A program made the translations under genes and the position numbers. A stretch of DNA of 64,000 bases, from positions 99,219,128-99,283,127 of the forward strand of contig CM061133.1 in the NCBI GenBank assembly GCA_030789695.1, in the 5' to 3' direction. Positions 19,945 to 31,250 of this stretch are shown here, piece after piece. Source of the DNA: Scilla litardierei (taxonomy: Eukaryota > Streptophyta > Magnoliopsida > Asparagales > Asparagaceae). The notes beneath the pieces are model-generated. The model was not told the origin of the DNA, did not search any database, and saw only the letters and a program-made list of their open reading frames with translations. Each line of letters starts with the position of its first letter. Positions within the stretch are counted from its first letter, which is position 1.

Positions 19945-22088
19945 TCATTGTTCTCCAGGGGCACCGGGGGAGCCACAGGCTGGCAGCTCGCTAGGGTCTC
20001 CCCCCTTACTCCGCTCGGTGTCGGAGTACATCCGAAGTATCTCGAAGTTGATCCCCGAAAGCGGGACCTTCTCTTCGATCTCGGACTGGCACCGGGCGAA
20101 GCCCTTCTCGTACGCCTTCGATAAGGCGGTCTCCACAAAGGAGGTGGCATACTCCGCCACGACATCCTGAGCGATCCGGGCCGGGTCCACCTCCTCGAGC
20201 CCGCGCAGCCGGGCCTCTAAGGTCTCGACCTGGCGTTGGTGCTCCGCCCTCTCCTTCTCGATCTCCCGGGATTTCTCTCCAAGTTGGGCTGCAAGGGCCC
20301 TCGCCTGCTCCTCCGCCGCATCCAGACGATCGGAGAGCTCCGAGGCTTCGGAGGCAGCGGCCGGGTCGGGGATCTGCTTGACTCCTCCAGACGTGCCGAC
20401 ATCTTTTAAAAGAGAGGCGAGCCGCGACTCGGCCTCTGACTGAGCGGCCAGAGCCACGGCCCTCTCCCGATCCGCCACCTCCAGGGCAGAGGACAGCTCA
20501 GTTATGCGGGAGTTCAGGGACTGAACCCGTGCTTCCTCCAACTGACCAGCTTCCTCCTCCTCCTCGCCAGGGACCTCAGGGCCTAGCCCGGCCATGGATT
20601 TGGCTTTGGGAAGTGCCGCGAATTGACGCCTCATCGAGAGGCCCACCGAAGACAACTGTGCCAAAGCAACGAAGGTAAGACGGCGAAAGCAGCTGAAGAA
20701 CCGGGGGACAAGCAGAGACACACTACCTGTTGGCCAGCCTGGATCACGAAGGTAGCCAAGCAATCGCCTCTGACTCCGTCCAACACCGCCTGGTCGGAAG
20801 GGAGACAACAGTTCTCGGCCACCCGAGCGGCGGCTCCGCGGCTCGAGAACACCGACTCCTTCTCTCCCACTGGAAAGCGTGGACGAAGAAGACCCTCCCC
20901 TGACGAAGGGAACTCGCCAGGAGCGGAGCGGAATGCCCCGAGATACCGACTGTAAACTTCAGGGAGAGAGCCATCCGGGAGAGGTGAAGGGCCAGCCCAT
21001 GGCCAGGCAACCTCGACGGGAGCAGGATGAGGTCGGTCAGCAGTCGGCTGGACGTCGACCCCCTCGACCCCCTCGCGGAGCCTCGTGGGAGACCCCTGCA
21101 AGGGGAGAGAGGGAGACGACATCTCCTTTCGCTTCGAGCCTCCGGACGCGGTCACGACCCGTTGCTTCTTCCGGACCGCCAACACATGGTCCCTCCTACG
21201 CGGATCCGGGTTCGGGACCTGCACGAGAGCGTTGACGGGAGAAGGACCGAGAGGGAACCCACCTGCGCACAAAGAAGAAATGAGAGGCAGAGCAGAACCT
21301 GGGCGACCTCGTGGGGCGAGCATTCGGAGCGGCTTACCTAGGGGCCACACCGTCCGGCGCAAATTGTGGTCACTAAAGAGGAAGTCGATCGAGCGCTCCC
21401 TCGTAGGAATTGCCAACATGTCCCTCGCCGTCTGCTGCTCGGCGACCGTCGGCTCGCCCAGGTTAAGAACAACGGCACCGGCCGCCTTCCACCGAGCCGG
21501 GAAGGGTACGCTCGAGGGGAATGTGACGAACACGTATTCCCCCTTCCAGCGTTTCAGAGAGCTTGGCAACCCCAGCACCAGGGACATCTTCGGGCGGGCG
21601 CTGATGTAAATCCACGCCCCCGATTGATGGAGGCTCAGGCGGTAGAACTGGGCAAAGAGGCGGAGAGAGGGCACCACCCCCTTCAGCATACAGACAACAA
21701 CGAACCCGACGAGGATTCCGATGGCATTGGGACAGAATTGACACAAGCACACATTGTGGGCCTGAAGGAACTCAACGATGAAAGGATGAAGCGGGAAGCG
21801 GAGCCCGAAGTGGAAGCACTTCTCATATATTCCGACCTCGTTGGGACCAGGAGAGCAGATCCGCTCGTCAGCCCCGGGGGCACGAGCCGAGTAGGGCGGA
21901 AGCAGGTAGGTAGAGCGCATGCTCCCGATGGCGGTAGCACAGATCGACGAAGGCCATGCCAAGACCTCAGAAGGAATCCCTGAAAGATCGTCCCCAGGCT
22001 GACTAGTCGCCGAAGGAGTGCCACCCACCAGACCTGGATCCGCATCGCGCTCCGACCGAACCGAACCTGTAGCAGAGGAAGACGACAT
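19945..22088 (-). CDS. Antisense spliced ORF (aORF) of element 1
   Basis: Starts at ATG 22088. Exons fit 22088-21338, 21262-20727 and 20655-19945; the introns (75 and 71 nt) are GT-AG and phase-compatible. Exon 1 has the family block ADERICSPGPNEVGIY...FGLRFPLHPF and ILVGFVVVC (Transposase_28 / 'putative gypsy type transposon'). Exon 3 is a long charged coiled coil (EEEEEAGQLEEARVQSLNSR). It lies antisense to the element, between pol and the 3' LTR. It resembles the 13861-15906 protein in domain order but only weakly in sequence, although the two elements' LTRs are nearly identical. Role unknown. Confidence 0.8.
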
Positions 22089-22400
22089 GGGGCAGAGCTC
22101 AGACAGAAGGGGGATCAGCGCAAAGAAGAAAGACGACGGGAAGGCGGCTCACGAATCCCTCGGCTTCTCCACTTAAAGACGACTCCGCGAGCGGCAGGGA
22201 TTATCTTGCCGCAACACATGGCAACATCTGAAGGCCGACGGCGCTTCGGAACCCGCGCCTTAAAAACATCGAACGGGCCAACTCATGATGACGACTAATA
22301 AATGAGTCGGCATCGACTGGCGAGCTCGTCACAATCGGCAGTGGTCACATCGGCCGAGCCGAACCGGCCAAGGCCGATCAACCCGACCGATGGGGGCAAT
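22089..22400 (+). other. 3' non-coding region and polypurine tract of element 1
   Basis: Ends with GATGGGGGCAAT just before the LTR. The last 200 bp match 13244-13450 (reverse) closely; beyond that the match falls off toward the aORF start. Confidence 0.75.
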
Positions 22401-23389
22401 TGTTACGCCTATTTGGCCGAGACCCGTAAAGCACGAGCCCAGGAGCCCGACTGCTGGTCAAAAGCCCATCTGCGTCCTCAAAGCCCATTCGACAAAGGCC
22501 CCACAAGGGACCTTCTCGAACGCCGATCCGACCCGGCCCCAATAGCCCGTTGGTCGCTCGCCCACTCCTGCGAAAACCACTCCCCCGGACGCGCGACCAC
22601 TAAAGAGCGATAATGGGGAGGTGCTGTCTGGGCGGAGAGAGCGGCGGCAAGGGGGGACTGATGGGGCACGATCAATGGCGGACGTGGGACGTGGGTCAAA
22701 GGCGATCACGCCGGGGCTCTACAAAAGGGCCAGGAAGACGACGAAGAAACGGACCGCATCTGAGGTAACAAAACCTAAGGTACTCCATCAACGACCTCGT
22801 TCCCCCAATTCATCTCCTTCCTCCCCCGCTCGTGCCGAGAGACGCCGTCACGATCTCCTCACGAGTCGGACCGTCTCCGCCGGGCCTCCTTTCTCAGATC
22901 TCTATCTGACTTAGGCATCGGAGGGGATTTGGCCGGAACCAAGGTCCGGCCCCCTGACGAGCGTTCTCGTCTACGCAGCTGAACAACAGACCAACGGGCC
23001 GAGGCTACCCCTCGCCCCTCTCCGACCACTCGATCAACCGGACGGTGAGGCTTCCCCTCACCCTCAGCCTTCCTTGGCCGAGCACGCCCTACCGAGGCCG
23101 AGCGTCCTAATCGGGTCTGAGACTCACCCTCGCCATCAGACGGCCGTGCATCTACCCGGGCGACCGAGGCTACCCCTCGTCCCCCTTCCAGCCGAGGCCG
23201 AGCGCGTCTGTCCGAGGCCGAGCGTCTCCACCAGGGCCGAGGCTTCCCCTCGCCCCTTCTGCACCGATTCGAAGCCCCCGAGGGACCCAAAGCGGGTCCC
23301 TTGACCACGTTGACCGGGTTCTCCACGGTCAACGCATTGTAGTGAGAAAACACTCCGAAACATTTGTAGTGAGAAAACACTCCGAAACA
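22401..23389 (+). repeat. 3' LTR of element 1 with a duplicated 27-bp terminus
   Basis: The 962-bp LTR ends at 23362 (GAAACA). It is followed by TTTGTAGTGAGAAAACACTC and CGAAACA (23363-23389), a second copy of the LTR end. The AGTTC target duplication comes only after this extra copy, so 23389 is the true integrated end. Confidence 0.9.
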
Positions 23390-23394
23390 AGTTC
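23390..23394. repeat. Target-site duplication of element 1, right copy (AGTTC)
   Basis: Matches 7322-7326 exactly and stands directly after the duplicated LTR end. Confidence 0.9.
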
Positions 23395-23863
23395 AACTAA
23401 AAAATTTAGGGAATGTGGATTTCAAAATCTCCCTTCAAATTATTCACAATCATCACCGTCACCCGCTCATCCTCATCGTCGGCAGGGGGATTTGAAAATC
23501 TCTCTTCAAAATATTCACAATCATCACCTCATCATCGTCGTTGTCGTCGTCACTACCACCCCATATCATTCTTCTTGTCATCATACTCGTCATCCGTTCC
23601 TCCTCCATTCCATTGTCATCATTGTCACCACATCCTTCTTCTCATCTTCATCATTATCACTGGCACCTCCGCCTTCTCGTCAACCTCATCATCACTACCA
23701 TCACATCATGATCACTCTCTTTATTGAAATAGATTTAAAATTTACATTTAACAGAGAATCATTGTTTAAAAACATTGTGCTAATAGCTAAAGTAAACGTA
23801 GATATATGCTTAATGTGTTCAATGATGTATATCCCAAGCACTTGTATAAAAAGGAACCTATGG
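23395..23863. other. Host-like DNA, pyrimidine/TCA-rich
   Basis: Continues the host sequence that precedes 7322. It has many TCATCA, TCGTCGT and TCACCA runs (about 23450-23710) and a repeated phrase, TTCAAAATATTCACAATCATCA-like, at about 23430 and 23500. No gene is recognised; the ORFs here are low-complexity. Confidence 0.5.
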
Positions 23864-24958
23864 TGTTGCGGGGTAAGATCGGCATACAATGAATTTGTTT
23901 GTTGGGGAAACCAAGGGCACGATGGTAGTGAGGGGATGAAGTCTAGGTAGGCGGTTTGACATGTGGTGAGTGGGGTGACAAGGTTAAACGTACTGCAAAG
24001 GCCAACCCCTGGATCGATTTCGCGAGTACTCCGCTTGCCCCCCGCACTCCCAGGGACGGACGTTGATTGCTAGCTGTGAAGGCGAGCTCATCTGTGCACA
24101 GAGCAGCTCGTCAGAAAGGCCGGGTTGGGGTCCAACCCTTAGCCTCTCCGATGCCAAAGTTAGAATTAGGCCTTAGAAACGGGGGCTATGCACGCAGGTC
24201 GGACTAAACGTGAGTCAACCTTACGTGGCGAGCTATAGTGGAAGAACAAAGATATGAGAGACCTTTGCCCTTGTGTGTCAGTAATGAGATTGAGAGTTAA
24301 TTAGCCAACCCTCTACCTCGACAGAGGTGAAGGGGTATTTATACCTGATCGTGGTGGTTAGGTAGGGCTGACCTGTCGTGCTGAGCTGGCATACTAGACA
24401 CCGAAAACTTCGGCCGAGGATGTCAGATCCGTGCGTGTCAGCCATACCTTTGTCAGGTGGCGCAACGGCCCAGGGTACTTTGTCAGAGTGTCAGAGCTGA
24501 AAGCGCCAAATGGTCAGATGGCGCAGCGGCCATGGGGTGCCTTTGTCAGGTTGTCGAGCGGCGGATGTGTCAGTGGCGTCCTTATACTAGGTTGTTTGTC
24601 GTGTCTGATGTGCCAAAGGGTCACCGGGGTGCGTCTGTGTGGCAGGCCAGTACTTGTCTCCTCAGGTCGCACTAGGCGCTCGTTGGGCGAACTAGTTGTT
24701 CTTCTGACGAGCCCGAGGAGAAACGGGTGCGCCCAGCGGGCGGAGTTCGAGGCGACTCGGGGCTCTTTCTGTTGGTCAAGGCGGACTTTGGGCTTGACAT
24801 GCTAGGGAGGGGAAATCAGTGTCTCACTGATGAGGTAAGGATGTTAATCGCCCTCCCTTCGTCATCTGAGGTGTGGCTCTGGCATAGGCCTGGGAAGCTG
24901 ATTGTGCACGGCGAGCTTGAGTAGAAAGTCAGAGTAGCACGACCTTTTGGTCGTAACA
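23864..24958 (-). repeat. 3' LTR of a third TAT-type element
   Basis: On minus it starts TGTTACGACC at 24958. The inner stretch near 24115-24170 (TCCGATGCC, with CCGG/GGTTGGGGTCC) is homologous to TCCGATGCCTAAGTCAG of the young TAT LTRs. The outer end is inferred as TGTTGCGGGG at 23864, which gives similar terminal repeats, but this is uncertain. I could not find the second LTR. Confidence 0.55.
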
Positions 24959-25450
24959 ATTGTCCTTGTCATTCAAGCTCAAGGCAATAGCCCGGCTCAG
25001 TTCGGATGATGTATCATCTCTCCCCCGGCCCAGAAGGGACGAGGTGTCCTCCTTGCTGAAGCCGAAAATGGCGGCCGCTATTTCGAAATGCCCGCCCTTC
25101 ATTTTTCCGACATCATTACGATTTGATGGGCCGGGGAGAAACCGAGGCGTCCCCGCCACCCAGGATGCGACGCGTGGCGGACACGACCGTGGGGGCAGTC
25201 GAGACGTCAGACTGCTCAGATCGGCACAGCATGGCGGTACTTTGATGGTTAAGATGACCCGCGGCTTGATATAAATAGGGGGCGGGAGGATCGACGGAAA
25301 GTTTCCTCCGATTTCAATTTTCTTCGGGTGCTTATTCTTCTCCAATCTTCCAACTGCCATCACCGTCGACTGCCATTGTAAGAGTAGATAGTCTGATCCC
25401 TTCTTCAATCTGTCTTCTTTTGGTCAGGTAATCTCTTGATCTTCTTTTGG
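24959..25450. other. Internal non-coding DNA and antisense promoter of the third TAT element
   Basis: On minus AAGGACAAT precedes the LTR, like a weak polypurine tract. On plus a clear TATA box (ATATAAATAG) lies at 25269-25278, about 170 nt before the aORF start. The region 25070-25290 resembles 61100-61330, which precedes the other aORF fragment. Confidence 0.5.
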
Positions 25451-26899
25451 ATGGCTTCTCCTCTCGAGGTTGGAGGGGGGAGTGGTGCGGTGATGGAGGA
25501 AGTAGTAGTGAAGGAAGATGAATTGGAAGAGACGTTATGGAGATGGATGGAGAAATCATTCCTAAGGAGGGTGCCGATGATTACAGCAAACACTTGATGC
25601 AAGACTGACAGGATCAATATCAAGGAAATCTGAGTGAGGTATGTCAGCCCCCCTTGCGAGGTGCGCCTCCCTGGAGCCGACGAAAGGATATGCGGCCCAG
25701 AGAATAATGAGGTCGGGGTCTATGTCCGAGCTTTCGAGCTGGGCCACCGATTCCCACTCAACCCCCATTTCCTTCATCTGTTAAGCTTCCTCGAGCTTCC
25801 GCTCTTTGCGCTGGCTCCGAGCTCCATTGGTTTGATGATTGGCTTCGTCGTCCTTTGCCTTTCCAGTGGTCTGAGTCCGTCCTAGGAGCTCATCTACCAC
25901 TTCTTTGTAGTGAGGAGGGAGCGGATGCATTGCCGTGTGTACGAGAAGATGGGGCGGTCTCTCATCTGTGGGATACCGGCCGACGGGAAACGATGAAGGG
26001 AGAGCTTCATTTTTGTCCTGATGCCAACCGATGTGGTGTTGATGTCGAACTGGGGGGGGGGGGCGTTGAACCCTTTAGTGAATGAAGAGGTAGCCTTGAC
26101 AGAGTAGGATTTAGCAAGTGCCCAAATTTTGGAGGAAATTCCCGAGGCGGACCGGCAGCTGGCGAGGTTGACACAGGACGACCGACTCGCCCAGCATTTT
26201 TGGCCCGAAGGTATTTTGAACCTGGCAAACTTTCTCGTAGGCTTACCCTGATCTTTCTCTTCTTTGCAGGCAAAGACACGATGCTCTCAAGGGAGGAGGT
26301 GCTGAGGGCGGCCAGGGTGCCCGTTGCGAGGAGGCGAGACCGCGACTGGGGACAGGGCAGACAAGAGGCAACGAACATCCGAAGCGGACGCTTCCTCCCA
26401 TCATGCTAGCAGGGCCGCACCTGCGGGTCAAACCGACCATAGAGAGGCCGCCACGGCTCTTCCAGAGACTCTGGATGCGGAGAGACCCATCAGGGCATCC
26501 ACCGTTGATCGTGGCCTTACAGGATTCCCCTGCAGGAGATGGGAAGGGTGGCACACCCAAGCTGTGAGAGGGCGCTTGTCAGTTTTAGGTCGAAGAGAGC
26601 TGAGGTTGAAGCCCTTCCAAGGGAGGATGTCCTCCAGCCGACCTACCCGATATGCAGGGAGGAGTCCGTTTTTGATGATTCCAGAGTGGCGGCCGCCTGG
26701 CAGAAAATAGCGTGCTACCGCAGGACCGCGAATCCCTGACCAATGTCGAAGTGGAGCGGCTGTGCACTTCCACGATCTGGCGTAGTATGCATGTAGGTCG
26801 AACTTCTTACTTTGTCCTACAAGTCTTCTTGCTCATGCGTCTAACTGTATATTGGCTTCTTTTGTAGGCGGTGGCTGCAATGGTGGCTTTGCAACGACA
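25451..26899 (+). pseudogene. Degenerate aORF of the third TAT element, first part
   Basis: ATG at 25451 and a family block at 25640-25880 (GADERICGPENNEVGVYVRAFELG, then SFLELPLF and MIGFVVLC), as in the other aORFs. Further frames carry weak remains up to about 26870, including splice-like TTCTTTGCAG at 26263-26272. Stops and frameshifts are frequent. A 33-kb nested block interrupts it at 26905, and the coiled-coil end continues at 59822. Confidence 0.7.
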
Positions 26900-26904
26900 C
26901 ACCC
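26900..26904. repeat. Target-site duplication CACCC, left copy
   Basis: CACCC at 26900-26904 and again at 59817-59821 flank the 2.66-kb-LTR element and define the 33-kb nested block. Confidence 0.88.
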
Positions 26905-29571
26905 TGTAACGCCCTGCTCCCCAAAATACCTGGAATTTCTTTTTTCTTTTTTTTTCCACATTTTTTTCCAGGAATCTTGAAGAGGCAGAGGTAAAGGAAG
27001 AAAGATGCGAGAGAGAAAGCAAAGGCAGGCCACTGCGCACATGCTGGAATAGTACAAGTGAAGCTCCATAACATACCCAAAACAACCTCATAGTAATATA
27101 GAACAACAACAACAAATCATACATATAACAACTTCCATTTATGTACATAGTCCGGGTGCAACACTACACAGACACCACCACTCTCCATCTCCCAAAACAA
27201 CCTAGTCACAATACAACTACAGCTCTCACTAAAGGCTACCCCTAAAAACCCAACTCCAAGTCATCACCAACCATGCTGTCTCAGCTACCTAAAAAATAGG
27301 GAGGAGCATGTCAATGTGTGCCCTAGTAGGAACCAACTTGGATTTGGAACACCGTTTTAAGGTTATTAATCCACAAGGCAAGGCAGAGAAAATAATAAAT
27401 GTAACTAAATATACAGCGAAAAGTAAATAGCCAAGTAAGAGGCTCATACCTGCGGTCCAATGTCGAGATACTGCAAGAAAATGGTTAGCACGAATAGTAA
27501 TACAAATATTTATACAACCACATACACAAATACACATACAAGACACAAACATATAAGTATACATACAATGCACAACACTCAACACACATACATTGCATAT
27601 ATTTAACACATCACACACAATGGATATAATGATGCATGATGATGCACATGATGCAACATGAGATGTAATGCAATGCAATGCAATGTAATGGGATCCCATG
27701 AATGTGCCGGTGTGCAAGTGCATCGTACTCTACTCCGTTCTCAACTGTGGCAACTACCGATGGGGTCAAGATGTGCCTACACGGTCACGGCCCACAGCGA
27801 ATTCCCCCGCCTCCTACTGTGGCTCTCGCTCCATGTAGTTCCATCCGTGTCCTAAAATATTGCCCACTCACATCATTTCTCATATTACAAATATATACAT
27901 GCCCGTTCCGCATGTTTCTCAACTTTTGTTTCATTGAGGCATTTCAGCGAACACCTGACAAGCGTAATTCATATCAAGGAAACACAATATAATTTACATG
28001 TGCCAAGGGAATGAATATTAATTCCACCACACAATCATAATAAGAAAGAATAATGATTGGCAATTAACCATAATTAATGAATAAGAACATCGCTTAATGA
28101 ATTCAGCTTGCTGAAATTGCAGAAAGTGACAATACATGGCCATATAACATCAATTTTCATTGAGAATATGATAAATTGTCCCAAATGAAAGTTGTAGATA
28201 TACTAGTCCTGGATTCACAGATAAAATTTCATGCACAAAATATTAAGTAGGTGATTTATGGTGAATTATTTGGTGAAGTATGTTAATTCTGTTTTAAGAC
28301 AGATTTCTGGGTCTGTATTGAAATCTAATTTTGGGCATGTTGCAGCCAGAAATTCAACATATAAGCACTATGATGAATTTTTAGAGAAACTTGTTAACTT
28401 TCCAACACGACCAAGAACACAAAATTGCATTGTGTGTACAGGTCTCTAGACCAATTTTGCCAAACTGTGTCAACATTGAAAATCAAACAGATATGTTGTA
28501 AAAATGGATTTATTTCTCCTAATTTCTGAATTGGACATATATCAAAATTTATATGATTTTGGGGTATAACTTCAAGATATATAAGCTCATATTTTTCTCG
28601 AAACCTAATTTGAGCTACAGTAACCAATATTACAGAAATAACACACAACAAAATTTCAGGATTTTAAACGAGATAGCTTTGTTAAGAATTTCACGGGATA
28701 CTTTGAAAAACTGAAACATGGCTCATGAAATTTCACCATCCCTAATTCATATCAACTAAAACATGATATAAAAACATAATAACAAGATTCAATTTAATAG
28801 AATTCCAATTCCAAGAGGATTCCTACCTCAAAACTTGAATTTTCCGCTTTTTCTTCTCTTCTTTCTTCTCCACCTTCTTCTATCTTGCAACCACTTGAGA
28901 TTCTTGATTTTTATGATGTAGAATTAGGGTTTTGGATTGAATTAATAAGGAGGAAATGGGGAGTAATGGCCGGCCTAATCTTGGGGGAGAGGGGGAGAGG
29001 GAATGGGAGAAGAGAAGAGAAGTTTCAAGAAAGGAAAGAGAAGATTTTTCTTAAGGAGTTTCTACACACTTCTTTTCTTAAAGGTTAAGCCATTTTTCTT
29101 AAGAAGATTTTGAAATGACCTAAACACCCTCTTAACTTCCCACAATTTACAAGTGTGCCATTATTTTATGCACCGACCACTTAAGTATGTACGCACAACA
29201 CATTTGGTCCAAATGACCATTTTGCCCCTAGCCTTTCTAAAATTTTACAGGGGTTTCCATTGACCCTTAACCCCTTTCACACTTGCATGGCTCTTCCTAC
29301 ACACATCCATGCACATCCATGCATGCACACATGCTTCGCACACACACGTCTAACACATTCCTGTTGTTTTACCCCCACGACGTCATTTGCACTTCTCCCG
29401 CATTCATATTTCGCATTCTCTTTCCTTAGCCATGTATTACGGCCTAATCCCCCTTGCACTACATCACATACATCAATATCTACATTTATTTCTTGCCCAC
29501 GTATGCATCGTAGATAGAAATACCACGTGTGTTCAGTAGAATATACGTATAATGCAAAATAGGGCATGACA
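26905..29571 (-). repeat. 3' LTR of the LARD-like element
   Basis: On minus it begins TGTCATGCCC at 29571 and ends GGCGTTACA at 26905. It matches 57163-59816 over its length with scattered substitutions and small indels (for example 20-odd bp near 27035-27060 missing in the other copy), so it is older than the young TAT pair. It contains an ATGCA-rich run near 27660-27690. The small ORFs inside repeat in both copies and are not genes. Confidence 0.9.
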
Positions 29572-29691
29572 TCCTACCCACCTTAAAGTAAAGTTCATCC
29601 TCGAACTTTCTAGGGTGTGATCCTTGCCGAGGTCAGCTAGGTATGTTAGTCTTACTACCCATGAAGTACAAACAAGAATACATATCTACAC
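29572..29691 (-). other. 3' internal end of the LARD-like element with polypurine tract
   Basis: On minus it reads AAGTTCGAGGATGAACTTT, then TTTAAGGTGGGTAGGA and the LTR. The first phrase is typical of the last codons of chromovirus pol (KFEDELYFK), so a trace of a coding ancestor remains. The Sirevirus inserts at 29692. Confidence 0.65.
29687..29691. repeat. Target-site duplication TACAC, left copy
   Basis: TACAC precedes the Sirevirus LTR at 29692 and follows its other end at 48749-48753. Confidence 0.88.
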
Positions 29692-31250
29692 TGTAGGATC
29701 TAAATAGGGCCTAGAGGGGGGGTGAATAGGCCGATGACCAAATTATCGTGAGATAAAAATATTTAAGTCTAATTAAAACAAATACGTAGCAGCAACATTA
29801 AAACAGATAACACACCAACCAGATCAAGCAGATGACACAGAGGATTTACGTGGTTCGGTCTCCCAAGACCTACATCCACCCCGGAACAACATCACTAAAA
29901 ATGTTTCTTTAAGCAGTTACAGTCACACAAGATTAGAGCCCCAACTCTAACCACTCTGACTAACCCTAGCTCACCAAAGCCCAAAAAGATAATAATACTT
30001 ATGATGCTCTCCCAATCCGATATGTCCCAACAACTCGGATTACCCAAAACAATTTAGCGGAAGAAAGAATAAAACCCAAAAACCAACGACATATACAACA
30101 ACGTATTCACAAAAAATAAAAGATCAAGAGTTTAGAAAGCTCATTTGTGAAGATCCCTCTGGTGGTCGTCTTTCAGCATATCAGTATCTTCGCAACGCTT
30201 CTTACGGAATGACCATCGGAGGTCTGTAGAGGAAGTAGTCGCTGTCCCGTGAAAGTAGTCGGTAGAAGTTCCTCACTCAAAGTGATCTCATTTTCTGCAC
30301 ATGAGGAAATATCTGCTCAACTTGGTGTCACTGCATCGGGGATGAATTCACGGTCGCAACGCCACAAACGGTGCTCAATTTGGATCTCTAGAACTCAAGT
30401 TATTGATGAAAATGTGAAGAGATGTACATGGGTATATATAGGATCAGCTTAACGGGTTGGGTTACTGTTCCAATGGATCCGCACGAGGGCGGCTTGGCGG
30501 AGTTTAAAGTAGCGGGACCTGCATCCGCGTTAAATTTGCTGTCGGTAGCCGTCCGTTCTCAGATCGACGGTTGAGATCGAGCCACGACGTCGCTCGGATT
30601 CAGCGTTCAGCGCCCGCCTCCGCTGACCCGGACCCACGAGCCGCCCGCCGCTTTTGACTTCGAGTCGGCAGCCTTATGGCCGTTGGATGATGATCCAACG
30701 GTCAAGATTTGTCGACGTTGGCTGCGACTCGACTTGGAGACGGCGCTGTTAGCGGAACAGTGTCGTATGTCGGATTTCCAGTGTATTCTTGATGTATTAT
30801 TGAGTATTTTGGCACCAAATAAATCCCAAAAATTCTAAACAAATGCTCAAAAATCCCAGAGCCCCATATATACATGTTAGAATTGTTTCACCTCATTTCA
30901 CCACTTGTAGAAAAAGTTTCTTCTTTGTATACTCTGTTTTTCCTCGTATTTCCCCATATTTTGGCTTCAAACAATTTCCATAATTCCTGAAAAAATTCCC
31001 ATGCTGTTTATAGCCTAATATTAACTATAGGGTAGAGTTTCATAGCTATAATTCATTGTTTGAGCAGCTTGCATAATTCCAAATGGAGTTTTAGCCTTGT
31101 ATTTCAACGTACTTGAGTGCATACATATGTAATCTGACCAAACATGACTGTCACACTGCATATGGACCTGAGATACACTTAACACACATATTAGAACAGT
31201 TCATTAGGGTTTGTTATCATCAAACATAGTCTAGGAGGCTATTTCCAACA
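29692..31250 (-). repeat. 3' LTR of the Sirevirus
   Basis: 1559 bp; on minus TGTTGGAAATAGCC (31250) to GGATCCTACA (29692). A TATATATA box lies near 30432-30442. The DNA contains GGCCGTTGGATGATGATCCAACGGTC, an inverted repeat, near 30677. The other LTR, with its insert removed, is 1560 bp. Confidence 0.9.

Larger units (their letters stand above)
7327..23389 (+). mobile_element. Element 1: TAT gypsy retrotransposon with pol but no gag
   Basis: LTRs at 7327-8288 and 22401-23389, primer site 8291-8310, pol from 8344, an antisense spliced ORF at 19945-22088, and a polypurine tract before 22401. Perfect AGTTC duplications flank it. Pol has a second, archaeal-like RNase H domain, the mark of the TAT clade. 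Gag is absent: the leader frame runs into protease after about 90 codons. Element 2 (12282-19776) is inserted in the last codons of integrase. Without that insert the element is about 8.6 kb. The LTRs differ at only a few positions by eye, so insertion is recent. Confidence 0.93.

Noticed and set aside
23410..23950. 202-codon Ser/His-rich ORF after element 1 as a host gene
   Set aside because: Low-complexity (TCA/TCG)n translation that starts inside the LTR terminus; no domain.
27289..27723. 144-codon ORF (also its copy at 57463-57855) with membrane-like text
   Set aside because: It is inside both LTRs of the LARD-like element, differs between the copies by indels, and is Cys/Ile-rich because of TACATACA repeats on the other strand.
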